A stretch of DNA of 64,000 nt from NCBI RefSeq assembly GCF_009695815.1, contig NZ_VUNE01000004.1:186001-250000 (forward strand), given 5' to 3'. Of this stretch, positions 9,180-17,529 are shown in pieces. The position numbers and the translations under genes were made by a program. The notes beneath the pieces were generated by a model. The model was not told where the DNA came from. It was given only the letters and a program-made list of their open reading frames with translations, and did no database searches. Position 1 is the stretch's first letter, and each line of letters starts with the position of its first letter. The DNA is from Peptostreptococcus porci. GTDB lineage: Bacteria; Bacillota; Clostridia; Peptostreptococcales; Peptostreptococcaceae.

Positions 9180-10559
9180 CTACTTTCCAATGCAAAAATT
9201 GCTAAATATCGTATCTAACAAGTCCTCTGATACTGTATCTCCATTGATATATCCAAGACTATCCCAAGCATCTTTTAAATCAACTTCTATAAAATCATAA
9301 GGAAGTGTATCCTTCAATCCGTTTACGGCATCCTCAATGGAATTCATAGCCTTATATATAGCATCCTTATGTCTAGAATTTGTAATTACTACATCAGATG
9401 AACTTTGTACTTCACCACTAAATACCATCTTTTCTATTTTTTGATGAATCGAATTTAACCCCTCATGCTTTAATGCAGATATGCTAATAATATTTTCATT
9501 ATCAACATATTTTTCAATCTCTTTTAAGTCTATTTTTGACTCCAAATCAATCTTATTAAGCAGCACGATAGTTTTATTAGGATCAATATTTTTCAATATA
9601 TCCAAATCGTCAGCTTCCAATTCTCTAGATATATCTATTACCAATAAATTTAAATCAGATGATTTAAGATGAGAAATAGATTTTTCAACACCTATTTTCT
9701 CTACTATATCTTCGGTTTCCCTTATTCCTGCTGTATCGACAATTTTCAATGGAATACCATTTATATTTACAAACTCCTCGATTACATCTCTAGTTGTTCC
9801 TGGAATATCCGTCACAATGGCTCTATTTTCGCCTAAAATTGCATTCATTAGTGATGATTTTCCAACATTCGGCTTACCCAAAATAGCTGTTTTAAGCCCC
9901 TCTCTAAAAATCTTTCCCGTATCTGAGGTATTATACAGAAATCTAATCTCATCTCTTATAGACTCGGTTTTTTCAGTTAATTCTTTGTATGTGATAAACT
10001 CTATATCCTCCTCAGGATAATCTATCGCAACCTCTACCTGAGCCAAAACCTCAGTTATCCTGTGTCTCAATTTCTTTATTTTATCAGAAAGCGATCCCTC
10101 CAGCTGACTTTGCGCAATTTCATGAGATTTGTCTGTTTTGGCATTGATAATATCTATAATTGCCTCTGCCTGTGATAAATCAATTCTACCATTCAAAAAT
10201 GCTCTCTTTGTGAACTCCCCTCTGTCTGCCAATCTCGCTCCATTTTTCAAAGTCAGCTCTAGTATTTTTTTTACGGAAATAAACCCACCATGACAGTTTA
10301 TTTCTATCACATCTTCAGCTGTATATGAATTAGGACCTTTCATATATGCCAGCAAAACTTCATCCACAATTTCTTCGCCATCCACTATATTACCATATAT
10401 CAATGTTCTGGCATTATATTCATCAATACCATTTTTATAAAAAGGTTTAAATATTGCTTTTGCAATATCTACAGCCTTACTTCCACTTATTCTAATTATG
10501 CCTATACCACCCTCACCAGGAGCTGTAGCAATGGCAGAAATAGTATCATCAATAAACAC
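9180..10559 (-). CDS. mnmE: tRNA modification GTPase MnmE
   Basis: A 459-residue MnmE (TrmE), the GTPase partner of MnmG. It has the N-terminal tetrahydrofolate-binding domain (DTISAIATAPGEGGIGIIRISG), a helical domain interrupted by a G domain with G1 GKPNVGKSS, G3 DTAG and G4 NKID, and the invariant C-terminal CIGK with C456. The start is GTG at 10559 with GAGG upstream. In many relatives mnmE lies directly behind jag; here about 9 kb of other genes separate them. Confidence 0.97.
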   Translation of the reverse strand: MFIDDTISAIATAPGEGGIGIIRISGSKAVDIAKAIFKPFYKNGIDEYNARTLIYGNIVDGEEIVDEVLLAYMKGPNSYTAEDVIEINCHGGFISVKKILELTLKNGARLADRGEFTKRAFLNGRIDLSQAEAIIDIINAKTDKSHEIAQSQLEGSLSDKIKKLRHRITEVLAQVEVAIDYPEEDIEFITYKELTEKTESIRDEIRFLYNTSDTGKIFREGLKTAILGKPNVGKSSLMNAILGENRAIVTDIPGTTRDVIEEFVNINGIPLKIVDTAGIRETEDIVEKIGVEKSISHLKSSDLNLLVIDISRELEADDLDILKNIDPNKTIVLLNKIDLESKIDLKEIEKYVDNENIISISALKHEGLNSIHQKIEKMVFSGEVQSSSDVVITNSRHKDAIYKAMNSIEDAVNGLKDTLPYDFIEVDLKDAWDSLGYINGDTVSEDLLDTIFSNFCIGK

Positions 10560-10928
10560 TCTATACCTCGCTCTCTATTTCAATATTCCTTGACAATTTC
10601 ACCATTTATCTAACATAACATACTATAATACATATTTGTACATGTATGCTCATATGTATTCATATAAATCTATTATAATCAACAATAAACTTTATATCAT
10701 TTTTGTACTCTGAATTCAAATTTTCAGACCTATCCAATATATAAAATTATATCACATTGTTGCAAGTCATAACTAAATTTTTTACTATTGCTACATATAT
10801 ATGAAAAATATCGTACTTCTAACTATAAATTTGAATGAAAATATACTATAATAATGTTATTGATAAAAATTTTAACATAATATGCTTAATATAGTTTATA
10901 TCTATATAAGATATTGGAGGAGGAAACC
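10560..10928. other. Intergenic region between divergent mnmE and hypothetical gene
   Basis: About 370 bases of AT-rich sequence between the starts of two divergent genes. It must hold both promoters. A TTGACA at 10590-10595 and a TATAAT at 10624-10629 (plus) are too far apart to pair, and I cannot fix either promoter. No reading frame or RNA structure stands out. Confidence 0.5.
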
Positions 10929-11468
10929 ATGATAAAATCAGTAACTATTAATCTTGAAGTAATTGAATCAATGCTATACTACTGGAGTACTGTAGTCGAC
11001 AGAGAAAAGGTCAATGAAAGCTTTTTCGTTGATGTAGCCAATATGGAAGCGATGAAACTAGTACAAAGTCCTGAATTCACAGAGGAATCAATCAGAAAAG
11101 TATTAAGCTCTATTCAAAACAGAGAATTACTTTCAGCTGCAACAAAACCAGAAAAGAGATTCTGGAGTAAAAATATGTGGATTGCGGAAGACGTTTCACT
11201 TGCTACAAAAATGGCACAGCCAGTGAAGGTTTTAAATGTAGACGACCTTGTTGAAAAGCTAAACGAAAAATATCCAAATTCAAATTTGGAAAAAATAACA
11301 GTTCATATAGCACCACTTCATCTAGATCCATACTATATATTTGGAGATGCCCTAGTAATAAACTTCTTCACAATATACTTTGATGAAAACGACAATGCAG
11401 TGGTAGACGGAAAACCATTGAAGGATTATGTATTTGAAAGACTGTGTGAATTAGTTGAAAAAAATTAA
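10929..11468 (+). CDS. Conserved hypothetical protein (possibly TDE2712 family)
   Basis: A 179-residue soluble protein starting MIKSVTINLEVIESMLYYW, chosen because GGAGGAGG lies just upstream. It has no signal peptide or membrane segment. Tracts such as FTEESIRKVLSSIQNRELL, RFWSKNMWIAED and the C-terminal HIAPLHLDPYYIFGDALVINFFTIYF look like conserved family blocks. From memory these resemble proteins labelled TDE2712 family, whose function is unknown; I hold that loosely. It is alone on its transcript or leads into the HAD gene 74 bases on. Confidence 0.7.
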   Translation: MIKSVTINLEVIESMLYYWSTVVDREKVNESFFVDVANMEAMKLVQSPEFTEESIRKVLSSIQNRELLSAATKPEKRFWSKNMWIAEDVSLATKMAQPVKVLNVDDLVEKLNEKYPNSNLEKITVHIAPLHLDPYYIFGDALVINFFTIYFDENDNAVVDGKPLKDYVFERLCELVEKN

Positions 11469-11542
11469 TACTCGTTGTATTATCTTAGTATGAAGCTTAA
11501 TAAGTCACAATAATCAGCAACTATTGATGGGAGGTAATGTAT

Positions 11543-12286
11543 ATGAATAGAAATGTTTTCTTTTTTGATATTGACGATACTCTATATGATTTGGAATATC
11601 CATTTAGACTTGCATTTAAAAAAATGTATAATTACCTCCCTAAAAATATTCACCAAATATTTTTGGATTTTAGAAGATACAACAATGAAATTTATGATAA
11701 AGCATTAAATGGCGAAATTTCTATGGAGTATCTATGCATTTATAGAACAAAAAATTCATTTATTGATAACGGAATATCTATAGACGACAAAGAGGCAATG
11801 CAATTCCATCTGGTTTATTTGGATCAAAAAAAACATATCAAACTTGAGGATCACGTCCGAATGTCACTTGATTATATCATTTCAAAAAGCTCAGAAATAG
11901 GAATTATATCAAATGGACCTCACAAAGAACAGTATAATAAGATAAAATATTTAGATATGTACAAATATGTAGATAAAAATAATATTTTTGTTTCTGAGGA
12001 TGTTGGTTTCCATAAACCAGATTCCAGAATATTTTGCTATGCAAAAAAACATATTGAAGATAACCTGATTTTAAATAACAAACTTCAACCATATGACATA
12101 CCTAATTTGAAATATTACTATATTGGTGATTCATTTGAAAATGATGTGATTGGTGCAAAAATTTCAAACTTTGGCTCTATATGGATAAATCATAGGGGAT
12201 ATGATATAAATTGTGAGAAATACAAGGCAGACTTTGAAGTAAAGACCTTTGAAGAGTTTTATTTACTTATTAAAAGCATTATTTAG
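11543..12286 (+). CDS. HAD-superfamily hydrolase
   Basis: A 247-residue haloacid-dehalogenase-type phosphatase. Motif I is FFFDIDDTLYD (D9 nucleophile, D11 acid/base), motif II is IGIISNG, motif III is the lysine in GFHKPDSRIF, and motif IV is YIGDSFENDVIGA. A helical cap lies between motifs I and II (subfamily C1). Such proteins are often nucleotide or sugar-phosphate phosphatases (YjjG-like); the substrate is unknown. I use the ATG at 11543, giving 8 bases to GGGAGG, over one only 2 bases away. Confidence 0.85.
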   Translation: MNRNVFFFDIDDTLYDLEYPFRLAFKKMYNYLPKNIHQIFLDFRRYNNEIYDKALNGEISMEYLCIYRTKNSFIDNGISIDDKEAMQFHLVYLDQKKHIKLEDHVRMSLDYIISKSSEIGIISNGPHKEQYNKIKYLDMYKYVDKNNIFVSEDVGFHKPDSRIFCYAKKHIEDNLILNNKLQPYDIPNLKYYYIGDSFENDVIGAKISNFGSIWINHRGYDINCEKYKADFEVKTFEEFYLLIKSII

Positions 12287-12313
12287 TATTAATTTACATT
12301 TATATAATAAAAA

Positions 12314-12347
12314 GGAGAATATGGAATTTCTCCATTTTCTCCCTTTA
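12314..12347. terminator. Probable intrinsic terminator between convergent genes
   Basis: GGAGAA (12314-12319) and ATGGA (12321-12325) pair with TCCAT (12331-12335) and TTCTCC (12337-12342) across one mismatch. A-rich sequence before and CTTTATT after make it usable on both strands, between the HAD gene and the minus-strand small membrane protein. Confidence 0.65.
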
Positions 12348-12377
12348 TTATCTGTTTGTATGTCTTTATTATGGTTT

Positions 12378-12623
12378 TTATTTTATTATAGAGATAATGA
12401 AAAGCTGTATTAATACAATATAGGATAACAGCCCAAACAAGGATACATTTTCATTTTTGTAGTCATGAACTAATAACGAAATTACAATAACATTAGCACA
12501 TAATACTCTTAAAATTTCATTGCTTTTAAATGCATACATAAGTATCAACATCAAAACTGATAATGAATATACGCCTATTCTACTAATTTGAACATTACTA
12601 TATCTTGTTCTTAGATTATTCAT
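12378..12623 (-). CDS. Small hypothetical membrane protein
   Basis: An 81-residue protein starting MNNLRTRYSNVQIS. GGAGG seven bases upstream supports this ATG over one two codons earlier. Three hydrophobic segments (about residues 17-32, 38-50 and 58-79) predict a polytopic membrane protein. No family is recognised. It sits alone between the HAD gene and the IS110 element. Confidence 0.55.
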   Translation of the reverse strand: MNNLRTRYSNVQISRIGVYSLSVLMLILMYAFKSNEILRVLCANVIVISLLVHDYKNENVSLFGLLSYIVLIQLFIISIIK

Positions 12624-12953
12624 CCTCATACCTCCATGTTCCTAAAATATAATAAATCCTATCAATAATCCATTCGTAATTAAAACAATATTTGTGATAT
12701 ATATCACGAAAAACTATCTGTATTGTTAAAATTATTTTTTGGAATAATCTGAAAGATACGTATAAAAATATAAAACAATTATTAAATTGTCGATTTAACA
12801 TGATTTTAACATAAAATTTAACCAAAGTAAATATAAAAAGCATTTTTTTAATATTCATTTGGGTTTTTTGTTGTTTTTCTGTTGTTTTTTATGTAACTAT
12901 ATGCAATCACAAGATTACATAACTTCATAGCGGGAATATTTTGCAATAATTAG

Positions 12954-12982
12954 TTGACACTTAAAATTATTTGTGATAATAT
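12954..12982 (+). promoter_or_regulatory. Strong sigma-A-type promoter facing the IS110 element
   Basis: TTGACA (12954-12959), a 17-base spacer and TAATAT (12977-12982) form a near-consensus promoter. No plus-strand gene follows before the insertion element. It may be the original promoter of the CWB2 gene at 14581, now cut off by the element, or it may serve a small RNA. The role is inferred. Confidence 0.5.
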
Positions 12983-13092
12983 CCATGTAAAATAGTGCCA
13001 TATATATTTAATATAATAAAAAAATAGACCAGCTATCAAATGTCAATACAAAATAAAAAATAAATTTAACTCTGACATTATTGCATAGCAAA

Positions 13093-13113
13093 TAAGCCTA
13101 ATGAATAGGCTTA
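13093..13113 (-). terminator. Hairpin downstream of the IS110 recombinase
   Basis: A perfect 8-bp stem, TAAGCCTA (13093-13100) and TAGGCTTA (13106-13113), with a 5-base loop lies 22 bases past the recombinase stop. The T tract after it on the minus strand is short, so it is either a weak terminator or a structural part of the element end. Confidence 0.45.
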
Positions 13114-13134
13114 AAAAATTAATAATACTGACAA

Positions 13135-14310
13135 CTAAATATTTGGAGTATACGGTTTTTGATCTCTTAAGACAGCAAATATAATATTGGTCAATTTCCT
13201 TGCAACTGCCCCTATAGCTGTACCATGAGCTTTACCTCGTGCTCTCAATCCTTGATAGTATATGGATAAGGCAGGGTCCTTAAAGGCTGCTACAGTGGCG
13301 GCAAGCCAAATAGAACGTCTTAAGTAAGGAGAACCTCGCTTGGAAAGTTTTGTATTTGTGGCTGAAAAATCGCCAGATTGTTTTATGCGTGTGTCTAAAC
13401 CGGCATAGGCAACAAGTTGGTTTGCTCTTTCAAATCTAGAAATATTGCCTATCTCGGATACTATGGACGCACCTAAAACACTACCAATACCCGTTATTGT
13501 AGTAATGACTGGACATATATCCTCAAGCAAGCAACTAATCTCAATTTCAATTTCTTTAAGTTGTTCTTCTAGGAATGAAATTTGGCTAATTATTTGCTTG
13601 ATTTGGAAAGAAAAAGATCTTTTTGCGAACTTAATTCCAAAAGATTCCCTGGCACAGGATTGGATTTCTTCGGCTTTATTCATGCCAAGACGACCCTTGC
13701 TACACTTACAAAGTAAATTGCCTAGCTCTTCAGCAGGAATCGACAGCATGTCTTCTTGTAAAGGATATTTTGACAACAGTTCCTTTGAGGCAACACCATA
13801 TATATTCGAAAAAAGACTTGAGTACTCAGGGAAAACTTGGTCAAGTATAGCTACAAGCTTTCTTTTCCAATCTGAGCATTCATCAATTAAGGCAAACCTA
13901 TATCTAGTTAAATTTCTAAGGGCAAATGTATTCTCATCGGAAAAATTAGATATAGAGAACTCTCCAAAACGCATTATTTGAGCAATTATAAATGAATCAA
14001 CTGAATCATTCTTAGTTTGTCTAACGTACACTTTCCTAAAAGCATCAGACTGAATTGGATTTATAACATAGCACGTAAATCCTAGATCAATGATGTAAGA
14101 GAACAAACTGATCCAATAATGACCAGTTGCTTCCATTCCAATAATGCAATTATTAGTTGTTACACCAAATTCAGCAATAAAATTATTGAACTTTTCTATC
14201 CCTTTTGTAGAATTAGGAAAGGAAATACTTTTGGATAAGCTCTTTCCAGAAGAATCAATTATTGAAGCTTCGTGGTTTTTCTTAGCAATATCAATACCTA
14301 TGTAAAACAT
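13135..14310 (-). CDS. IS110-family DEDD/serine recombinase (transposase)
   Basis: A 391-residue full-length IS110 transposase. The N-terminal RuvC-like DEDD domain shows D7 (YIGIDIAKK), E60 (GMEATGHYW), D102 and D105 (KNDSVDS). The C-terminal Transposase_20 domain contains ITGIGSVLGASIVSEIG, an AYAGL turn, QSG with the probable catalytic serine S312, and KRGSPYLRRSIWLAA. A long coiled linker joins the domains. These enzymes excise and insert the element through a circular form, guided in the studied IS621 by an element-encoded bridge RNA. No frameshift is seen, so it is probably active. CACCTAG-type spacing leaves only a weak ribosome site. Confidence 0.95.
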   Translation of the reverse strand: MFYIGIDIAKKNHEASIIDSSGKSLSKSISFPNSTKGIEKFNNFIAEFGVTTNNCIIGMEATGHYWISLFSYIIDLGFTCYVINPIQSDAFRKVYVRQTKNDSVDSFIIAQIMRFGEFSISNFSDENTFALRNLTRYRFALIDECSDWKRKLVAILDQVFPEYSSLFSNIYGVASKELLSKYPLQEDMLSIPAEELGNLLCKCSKGRLGMNKAEEIQSCARESFGIKFAKRSFSFQIKQIISQISFLEEQLKEIEIEISCLLEDICPVITTITGIGSVLGASIVSEIGNISRFERANQLVAYAGLDTRIKQSGDFSATNTKLSKRGSPYLRRSIWLAATVAAFKDPALSIYYQGLRARGKAHGTAIGAVARKLTNIIFAVLRDQKPYTPNI

Positions 14311-14354
14311 AAAATCACCTAGCTTTCATATATTTTAGATAGAGAAAGAACCCT

Positions 14355-14495
14355 CTAAAACTTTACGACAATGCAACCTCGTTAGATATACAGCAACTTG
14401 GTGCTATCCAGCTAATACGCATAAAGACGTAAAGAAGAGGCGTAAGCCTATTTTAGGAAGATATGACTTCAAGGAGGTAGCTACGACCTCTATCT
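14355..14495 (-). ncRNA. Candidate IS110 bridge RNA
   Basis: The non-coding stretch upstream of the recombinase folds into a nested hairpin with symmetric internal loops. Stems are CTTTACG/CGTAAAG (14361-14367 with 14428-14434), ATGC/GCAT (14371-14374 with 14419-14422), TTAG/CTAA (14382-14385 with 14412-14415) and AGCA/TGCT (14392-14395 with 14402-14405). A six-by-six internal loop lies between the last two. Two smaller hairpins follow (AGGC/GCCT at 14438-14449; GAGGT/ACCTC at 14474-14490). This is the placement and loop style of bridge RNAs in the IS110 subgroup. Exact ends are unknown. Confidence 0.55.
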
Positions 14496-14580
14496 ATACT
14501 AATATTATCCCACAAAGAAGAGGGGATAGAAAAGAAAAAAAGTAGTTTTAACTACAAGTATATTATACGAGGAGGTAGTT

Positions 14581-15669
14581 ATGAGAAAAATATGTTTTTC
14601 GTTAATATTTATTTTATCTATTATTTTCCTTACAACCACATCTCAAGCAAGAGATATTGATATGGAAAATGTCATTGTAGTATCAAAACAAAGTCCATCA
14701 GATATTTTACCAGCAGTTACTTTGTCTAACTACATTGGTACAGATTTTATGCTTTTAGATAAAGAGCAAATTTCTAATATAAAGTTTGATAAGAATAAAA
14801 ACTATATTCTTGTTGGTGGAAAATGTTCGCTTAACGATAATTTATTCAAGGATTTAAATTATATTAGAATTAGTGGAGAAAACCGATATGAAACATCAAT
14901 TTCTGTATTGGAATATGCCAACAAGCATAAAAAAGTTGATAAGGTTAACTTAGTTTCTGGAAATTCTTATGCTGATAGTTCAATTGTAGCTTCTTCAAAA
15001 AATATATCTATTTTGGTTTCAGATAATATTGAAACAAACACTAGAATAAAAAATATTTTGGATTCAATGGGAATTTTAGACAGAGTTGTGGTTGGTGGTA
15101 ATTTAAAAATCGGTGACGATATAGTTAGTTTTTTTAATTCAAAACGTATTTCCGGAAAAGACAGATATAATACATCAAGAGTTTTTTCAGGAATTAATAA
15201 TAACGGATATATTTATTCTGAATCTGGTTCATACTTTAATAATATAATGGATGCCAGACAATCTTTAATAGAAAGCAAAGGGTTTATTTTGAAAAATTCA
15301 ACAAAAACCAAGATTATTTTTACCCTATCTCAAGTAAATTCGAGGCAAGAATTAAGCGAGTTTTTAATAGAAAATGACAAAAAGCTATTGAAACTATACA
15401 ATGATATTAACAAGGGTATAGCAGAAAATAATAAGAGTAAAATTATCGCAACTAGTCCAACTAATACGGCATATGCGATAAAAATTATATACAATAAAGA
15501 TATCCTGTATATAACAGATAAAAATTTAAATGACAATCATGAATCTATGCACATTGCAATTTCTAAAAACTCGTCACACTTAAAAGAATATATTGTCAAA
15601 GACAATAATTTAATTAAACAACTGGTTGATTCTATAAATCACTCTATTTATAGTGAATACTCACTATAA
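14581..15669 (+). CDS. Secreted cell-wall-binding repeat 2 (CWB2) protein
   Basis: A 362-residue exported protein with a signal peptide (about residues 1-23, ending near SQA). Two clear CWB2 signatures, RISGENRYETS near residue 97 and RISGKDRYNTS near 189, mark the repeat that anchors proteins to anionic wall polymer in Clostridioides and relatives; a third, degenerate repeat may precede them near residues 29-90. The C-terminal 150 residues match nothing I know and may be the functional part. GAGGAGG precedes the ATG. The IS110 element lies directly upstream, so its native promoter may have been displaced. Confidence 0.85.
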   Translation: MRKICFSLIFILSIIFLTTTSQARDIDMENVIVVSKQSPSDILPAVTLSNYIGTDFMLLDKEQISNIKFDKNKNYILVGGKCSLNDNLFKDLNYIRISGENRYETSISVLEYANKHKKVDKVNLVSGNSYADSSIVASSKNISILVSDNIETNTRIKNILDSMGILDRVVVGGNLKIGDDIVSFFNSKRISGKDRYNTSRVFSGINNNGYIYSESGSYFNNIMDARQSLIESKGFILKNSTKTKIIFTLSQVNSRQELSEFLIENDKKLLKLYNDINKGIAENNKSKIIATSPTNTAYAIKIIYNKDILYITDKNLNDNHESMHIAISKNSSHLKEYIVKDNNLIKQLVDSINHSIYSEYSL

Positions 15670-15697
15670 CATATAATTATTATAAATAACGTATTTA

Positions 15698-15741
15698 AAA
15701 GGTCATTCAATGAAAAACTAAATTATCATCGAATGACCTTT
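15698..15741. terminator. Bidirectional terminator between CWB2 gene and panC
   Basis: An 11-bp stem AAAGGTCATTC (15698-15708) with GAATGACCTTT (15731-15741) lies between convergent genes, with T-rich flanks on both strands. Confidence 0.8.
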
Positions 15742-15794
15742 ATTACATTCCTATTTACTGAACTTGTTTCATCAATTTATGCGTTACGACTCGA

Positions 15795-16643
15795 TTAAAT
15801 GCTCACTATTTCATTATCTATTAATCTTGTATTTCCAATATACACAGCAATAGCTATTAGAGTATTTTTACTTACTTCTTCAACTCTATCAAAAGTATCA
15901 AAATCCAATATCTCAACGTAGTCTATCCTCGCTGTTTCCTCAGCTTCAATTGTTTCACAAATTATATCTCTAATGGCTTTACTTTTCCTTTCTCCCTCTT
16001 TTACTATATCTATGCCCTTCAGTATACTTTTTCTCAACACTGTAGCTGATTTTCTTTCCTTTTCACTAAGATATGAATTCCTTGAGCTTTTTGCAAGTCC
16101 GTCTTCTTCTCTAATTATAGGGCATCCAATTATATTAATACCAAAATTAAAATCCTTTACCATTCTCTTTACTATTGCCAATTGCTGTATATCTTTCTTT
16201 CCAAAATATGCATTATCTGGAGCTACAATATTGAATAATTTTGTCAATATTGTGCATACACCTCTAAAGTGTCCTGGTCTAGTCACACCACAGAGAATAT
16301 TTGTCATTCTTTCACTTGGTACGACAAATGTTGAATATCCTTCTGGATACATTTCTTTTGCATCTGGGTGAAAAACATAATCCACTCCTAGCTTGCGACA
16401 AATCTCTGAATCTCTCTGCAAATCTCGTGGATAATTATCATAGTCTTCATCTGGACCAAATTGACTTGGATTAACAAAGACACTCACTACTACTATATCA
16501 TTGTTATCTCTTGCATTTTTTATCAGGCTTTCATGCCCCTCATGCAAAAAACCCATCGTTGGAACCATTCCTATTTTTTTATTTTGACTTTTATGAGAAA
16601 AACAAATGCTTTTCATTTCATCTATAGTTCTGATAATCTTCAT
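15795..16643 (-). CDS. panC: Pantothenate synthetase
   Basis: A 282-residue PanC that joins pantoate and beta-alanine using ATP. The nucleotide-binding VPTMGFLHEGHESLI with H34 and H37 (HxGH), the VSVFVNPSQFGPDEDYDNYPR block, FGKKDIQQ and RNSYLSEKE are all present, at the usual length. CGGAG lies about 10 bases before the ATG. It is the last gene of panG-panB-panC. No panD is present here, so beta-alanine must come from another locus or from uptake. Confidence 0.97.
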   Translation of the reverse strand: MKIIRTIDEMKSICFSHKSQNKKIGMVPTMGFLHEGHESLIKNARDNNDIVVVSVFVNPSQFGPDEDYDNYPRDLQRDSEICRKLGVDYVFHPDAKEMYPEGYSTFVVPSERMTNILCGVTRPGHFRGVCTILTKLFNIVAPDNAYFGKKDIQQLAIVKRMVKDFNFGINIIGCPIIREEDGLAKSSRNSYLSEKERKSATVLRKSILKGIDIVKEGERKSKAIRDIICETIEAEETARIDYVEILDFDTFDRVEEVSKNTLIAIAVYIGNTRLIDNEIVSI

Positions 16644-16664
16644 TTTATTTTTTCTCCGTTTCTA

Positions 16665-17498
16665 CTAATACAGTTTTTTTATTATTTCGTCATCTATTTT
16701 GAAGGTATGTTGTTCCTCAGGAAAGCTACAATCCTTCACAGCATCAATGTATGATTTTATTCCTTTTCTCATTTCATCTCCAGCATTTGCAAACCTCTTT
16801 ACAAATTTAGGTGTAAAATCGCTATATAGACCTAACATATCTTGATAAACCAAAACCTGACCATCGCAATCCAAACCGGCTCCTATACCTATTGTCGGAA
16901 TGTCTAACAACTCAGTAATCCTCTTTGCCAATTTGTCAGGAACACATTCTAACACAATTGCAAAAGCACCTGCCTCTTGTATTGCCAAAGCATCCTCTAT
17001 AATTTTCTTGGCTGACTCTTCATCCTTTCCTTGAACCTTAAATCCACCTAATGCGTTTAAGGACTGTGGAGTTAAGCCCAAATGACCACAGACTGGTATT
17101 TTGGCATCTACAATTGCCTTTATCACATCACAAACCTCTCTACCACCTTCTAGCTTTACACAGTTCGCTCTTCCCTCACTCATAAATCTACCGGCATTAA
17201 TAACGGCATCTCTTATTCCAGTATTGTAAGACATAAACGGCATATCGCCAATAACCAATGCATTTTTTGCACCTCTTGCAACTGCTTTTGTATGGTGAAT
17301 CATATCATCCATAGTTACGCTTAATGTATCCTCATACCCCAACATAACCATTCCTAATGAATCTCCAACAAGTATTGAGTTTATCCCACATTCATCTACA
17401 ATCTTGGCTGTAGTATAATCATATGCAGTCAGCATAGTAAGCTTTTCTCCATTTTTTTTTGCATCCTTAAAAGTTAGTACTGTATTTTTCATATCCAT
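16665..17498 (-). CDS. panB: 3-methyl-2-oxobutanoate hydroxymethyltransferase
   Basis: A 277-residue PanB, a TIM-barrel enzyme that transfers a one-carbon unit from methylene-tetrahydrofolate to ketoisovalerate, giving ketopantoate. [30 protein letters not shown] (metal-binding D), [15 protein letters not shown] and [21 protein letters not shown] are family hallmarks. The ribosome site is weak. It lies 21 bases before panC and 31 bases after the panG-like gene, in one operon. Confidence 0.97.
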   Translation of the reverse strand: MDMKNTVLTFKDAKKNGEKLTMLTAYDYTTAKIVDECGINSILVGDSLGMVMLGYEDTLSVTMDDMIHHTKAVARGAKNALVIGDMPFMSYNTGIRDAVINAGRFMSEGRANCVKLEGGREVCDVIKAIVDAKIPVCGHLGLTPQSLNALGGFKVQGKDEESAKKIIEDALAIQEAGAFAIVLECVPDKLAKRITELLDIPTIGIGAGLDCDGQVLVYQDMLGLYSDFTPKFVKRFANAGDEMRKGIKSYIDAVKDCSFPEEQHTFKIDDEIIKKLY

Positions 17499-17529
17499 TC
17501 TTTTCTAATTAATAAATCAGATTTTCCTT

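Larger units (their letters stand above)
13020..14530 (-). mobile_element. IS110-family insertion element (ends approximate)
   Basis: The element comprises a DEDD recombinase gene, about 90-115 bases of right end beyond its stop, and about 200 bases of structured left end before its start. IS110 elements of this layout lack long terminal inverted repeats, so exact ends cannot be read off one copy. Hints: a minus-oriented TTGACA at 13041-13046 in the right end, which could form a promoter with a left-end -10 on circularisation, and a 7-mer CCAGCTA at 13029-13035 that recurs inside the left-end hairpin at 14408-14414. Confidence 0.65.

Noticed and set aside
12616..12858. Minus-strand frame of 80 codons upstream of the small membrane protein
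   Set aside because: No ribosome site, odd composition, and it runs through the ribosome site and start of the better-supported gene at 12623.
13445..13981. Plus-strand frame of 178 codons inside the IS110 element
   Set aside because: Antisense shadow of the recombinase; no ribosome site and no known family.
14542..14555. GTAGTT/AACTAC palindrome before the CWB2 gene as the IS110 terminal repeat
   Set aside because: IS110-type elements lack such repeats and there is no matching copy at the other end; it may be a local operator or chance.
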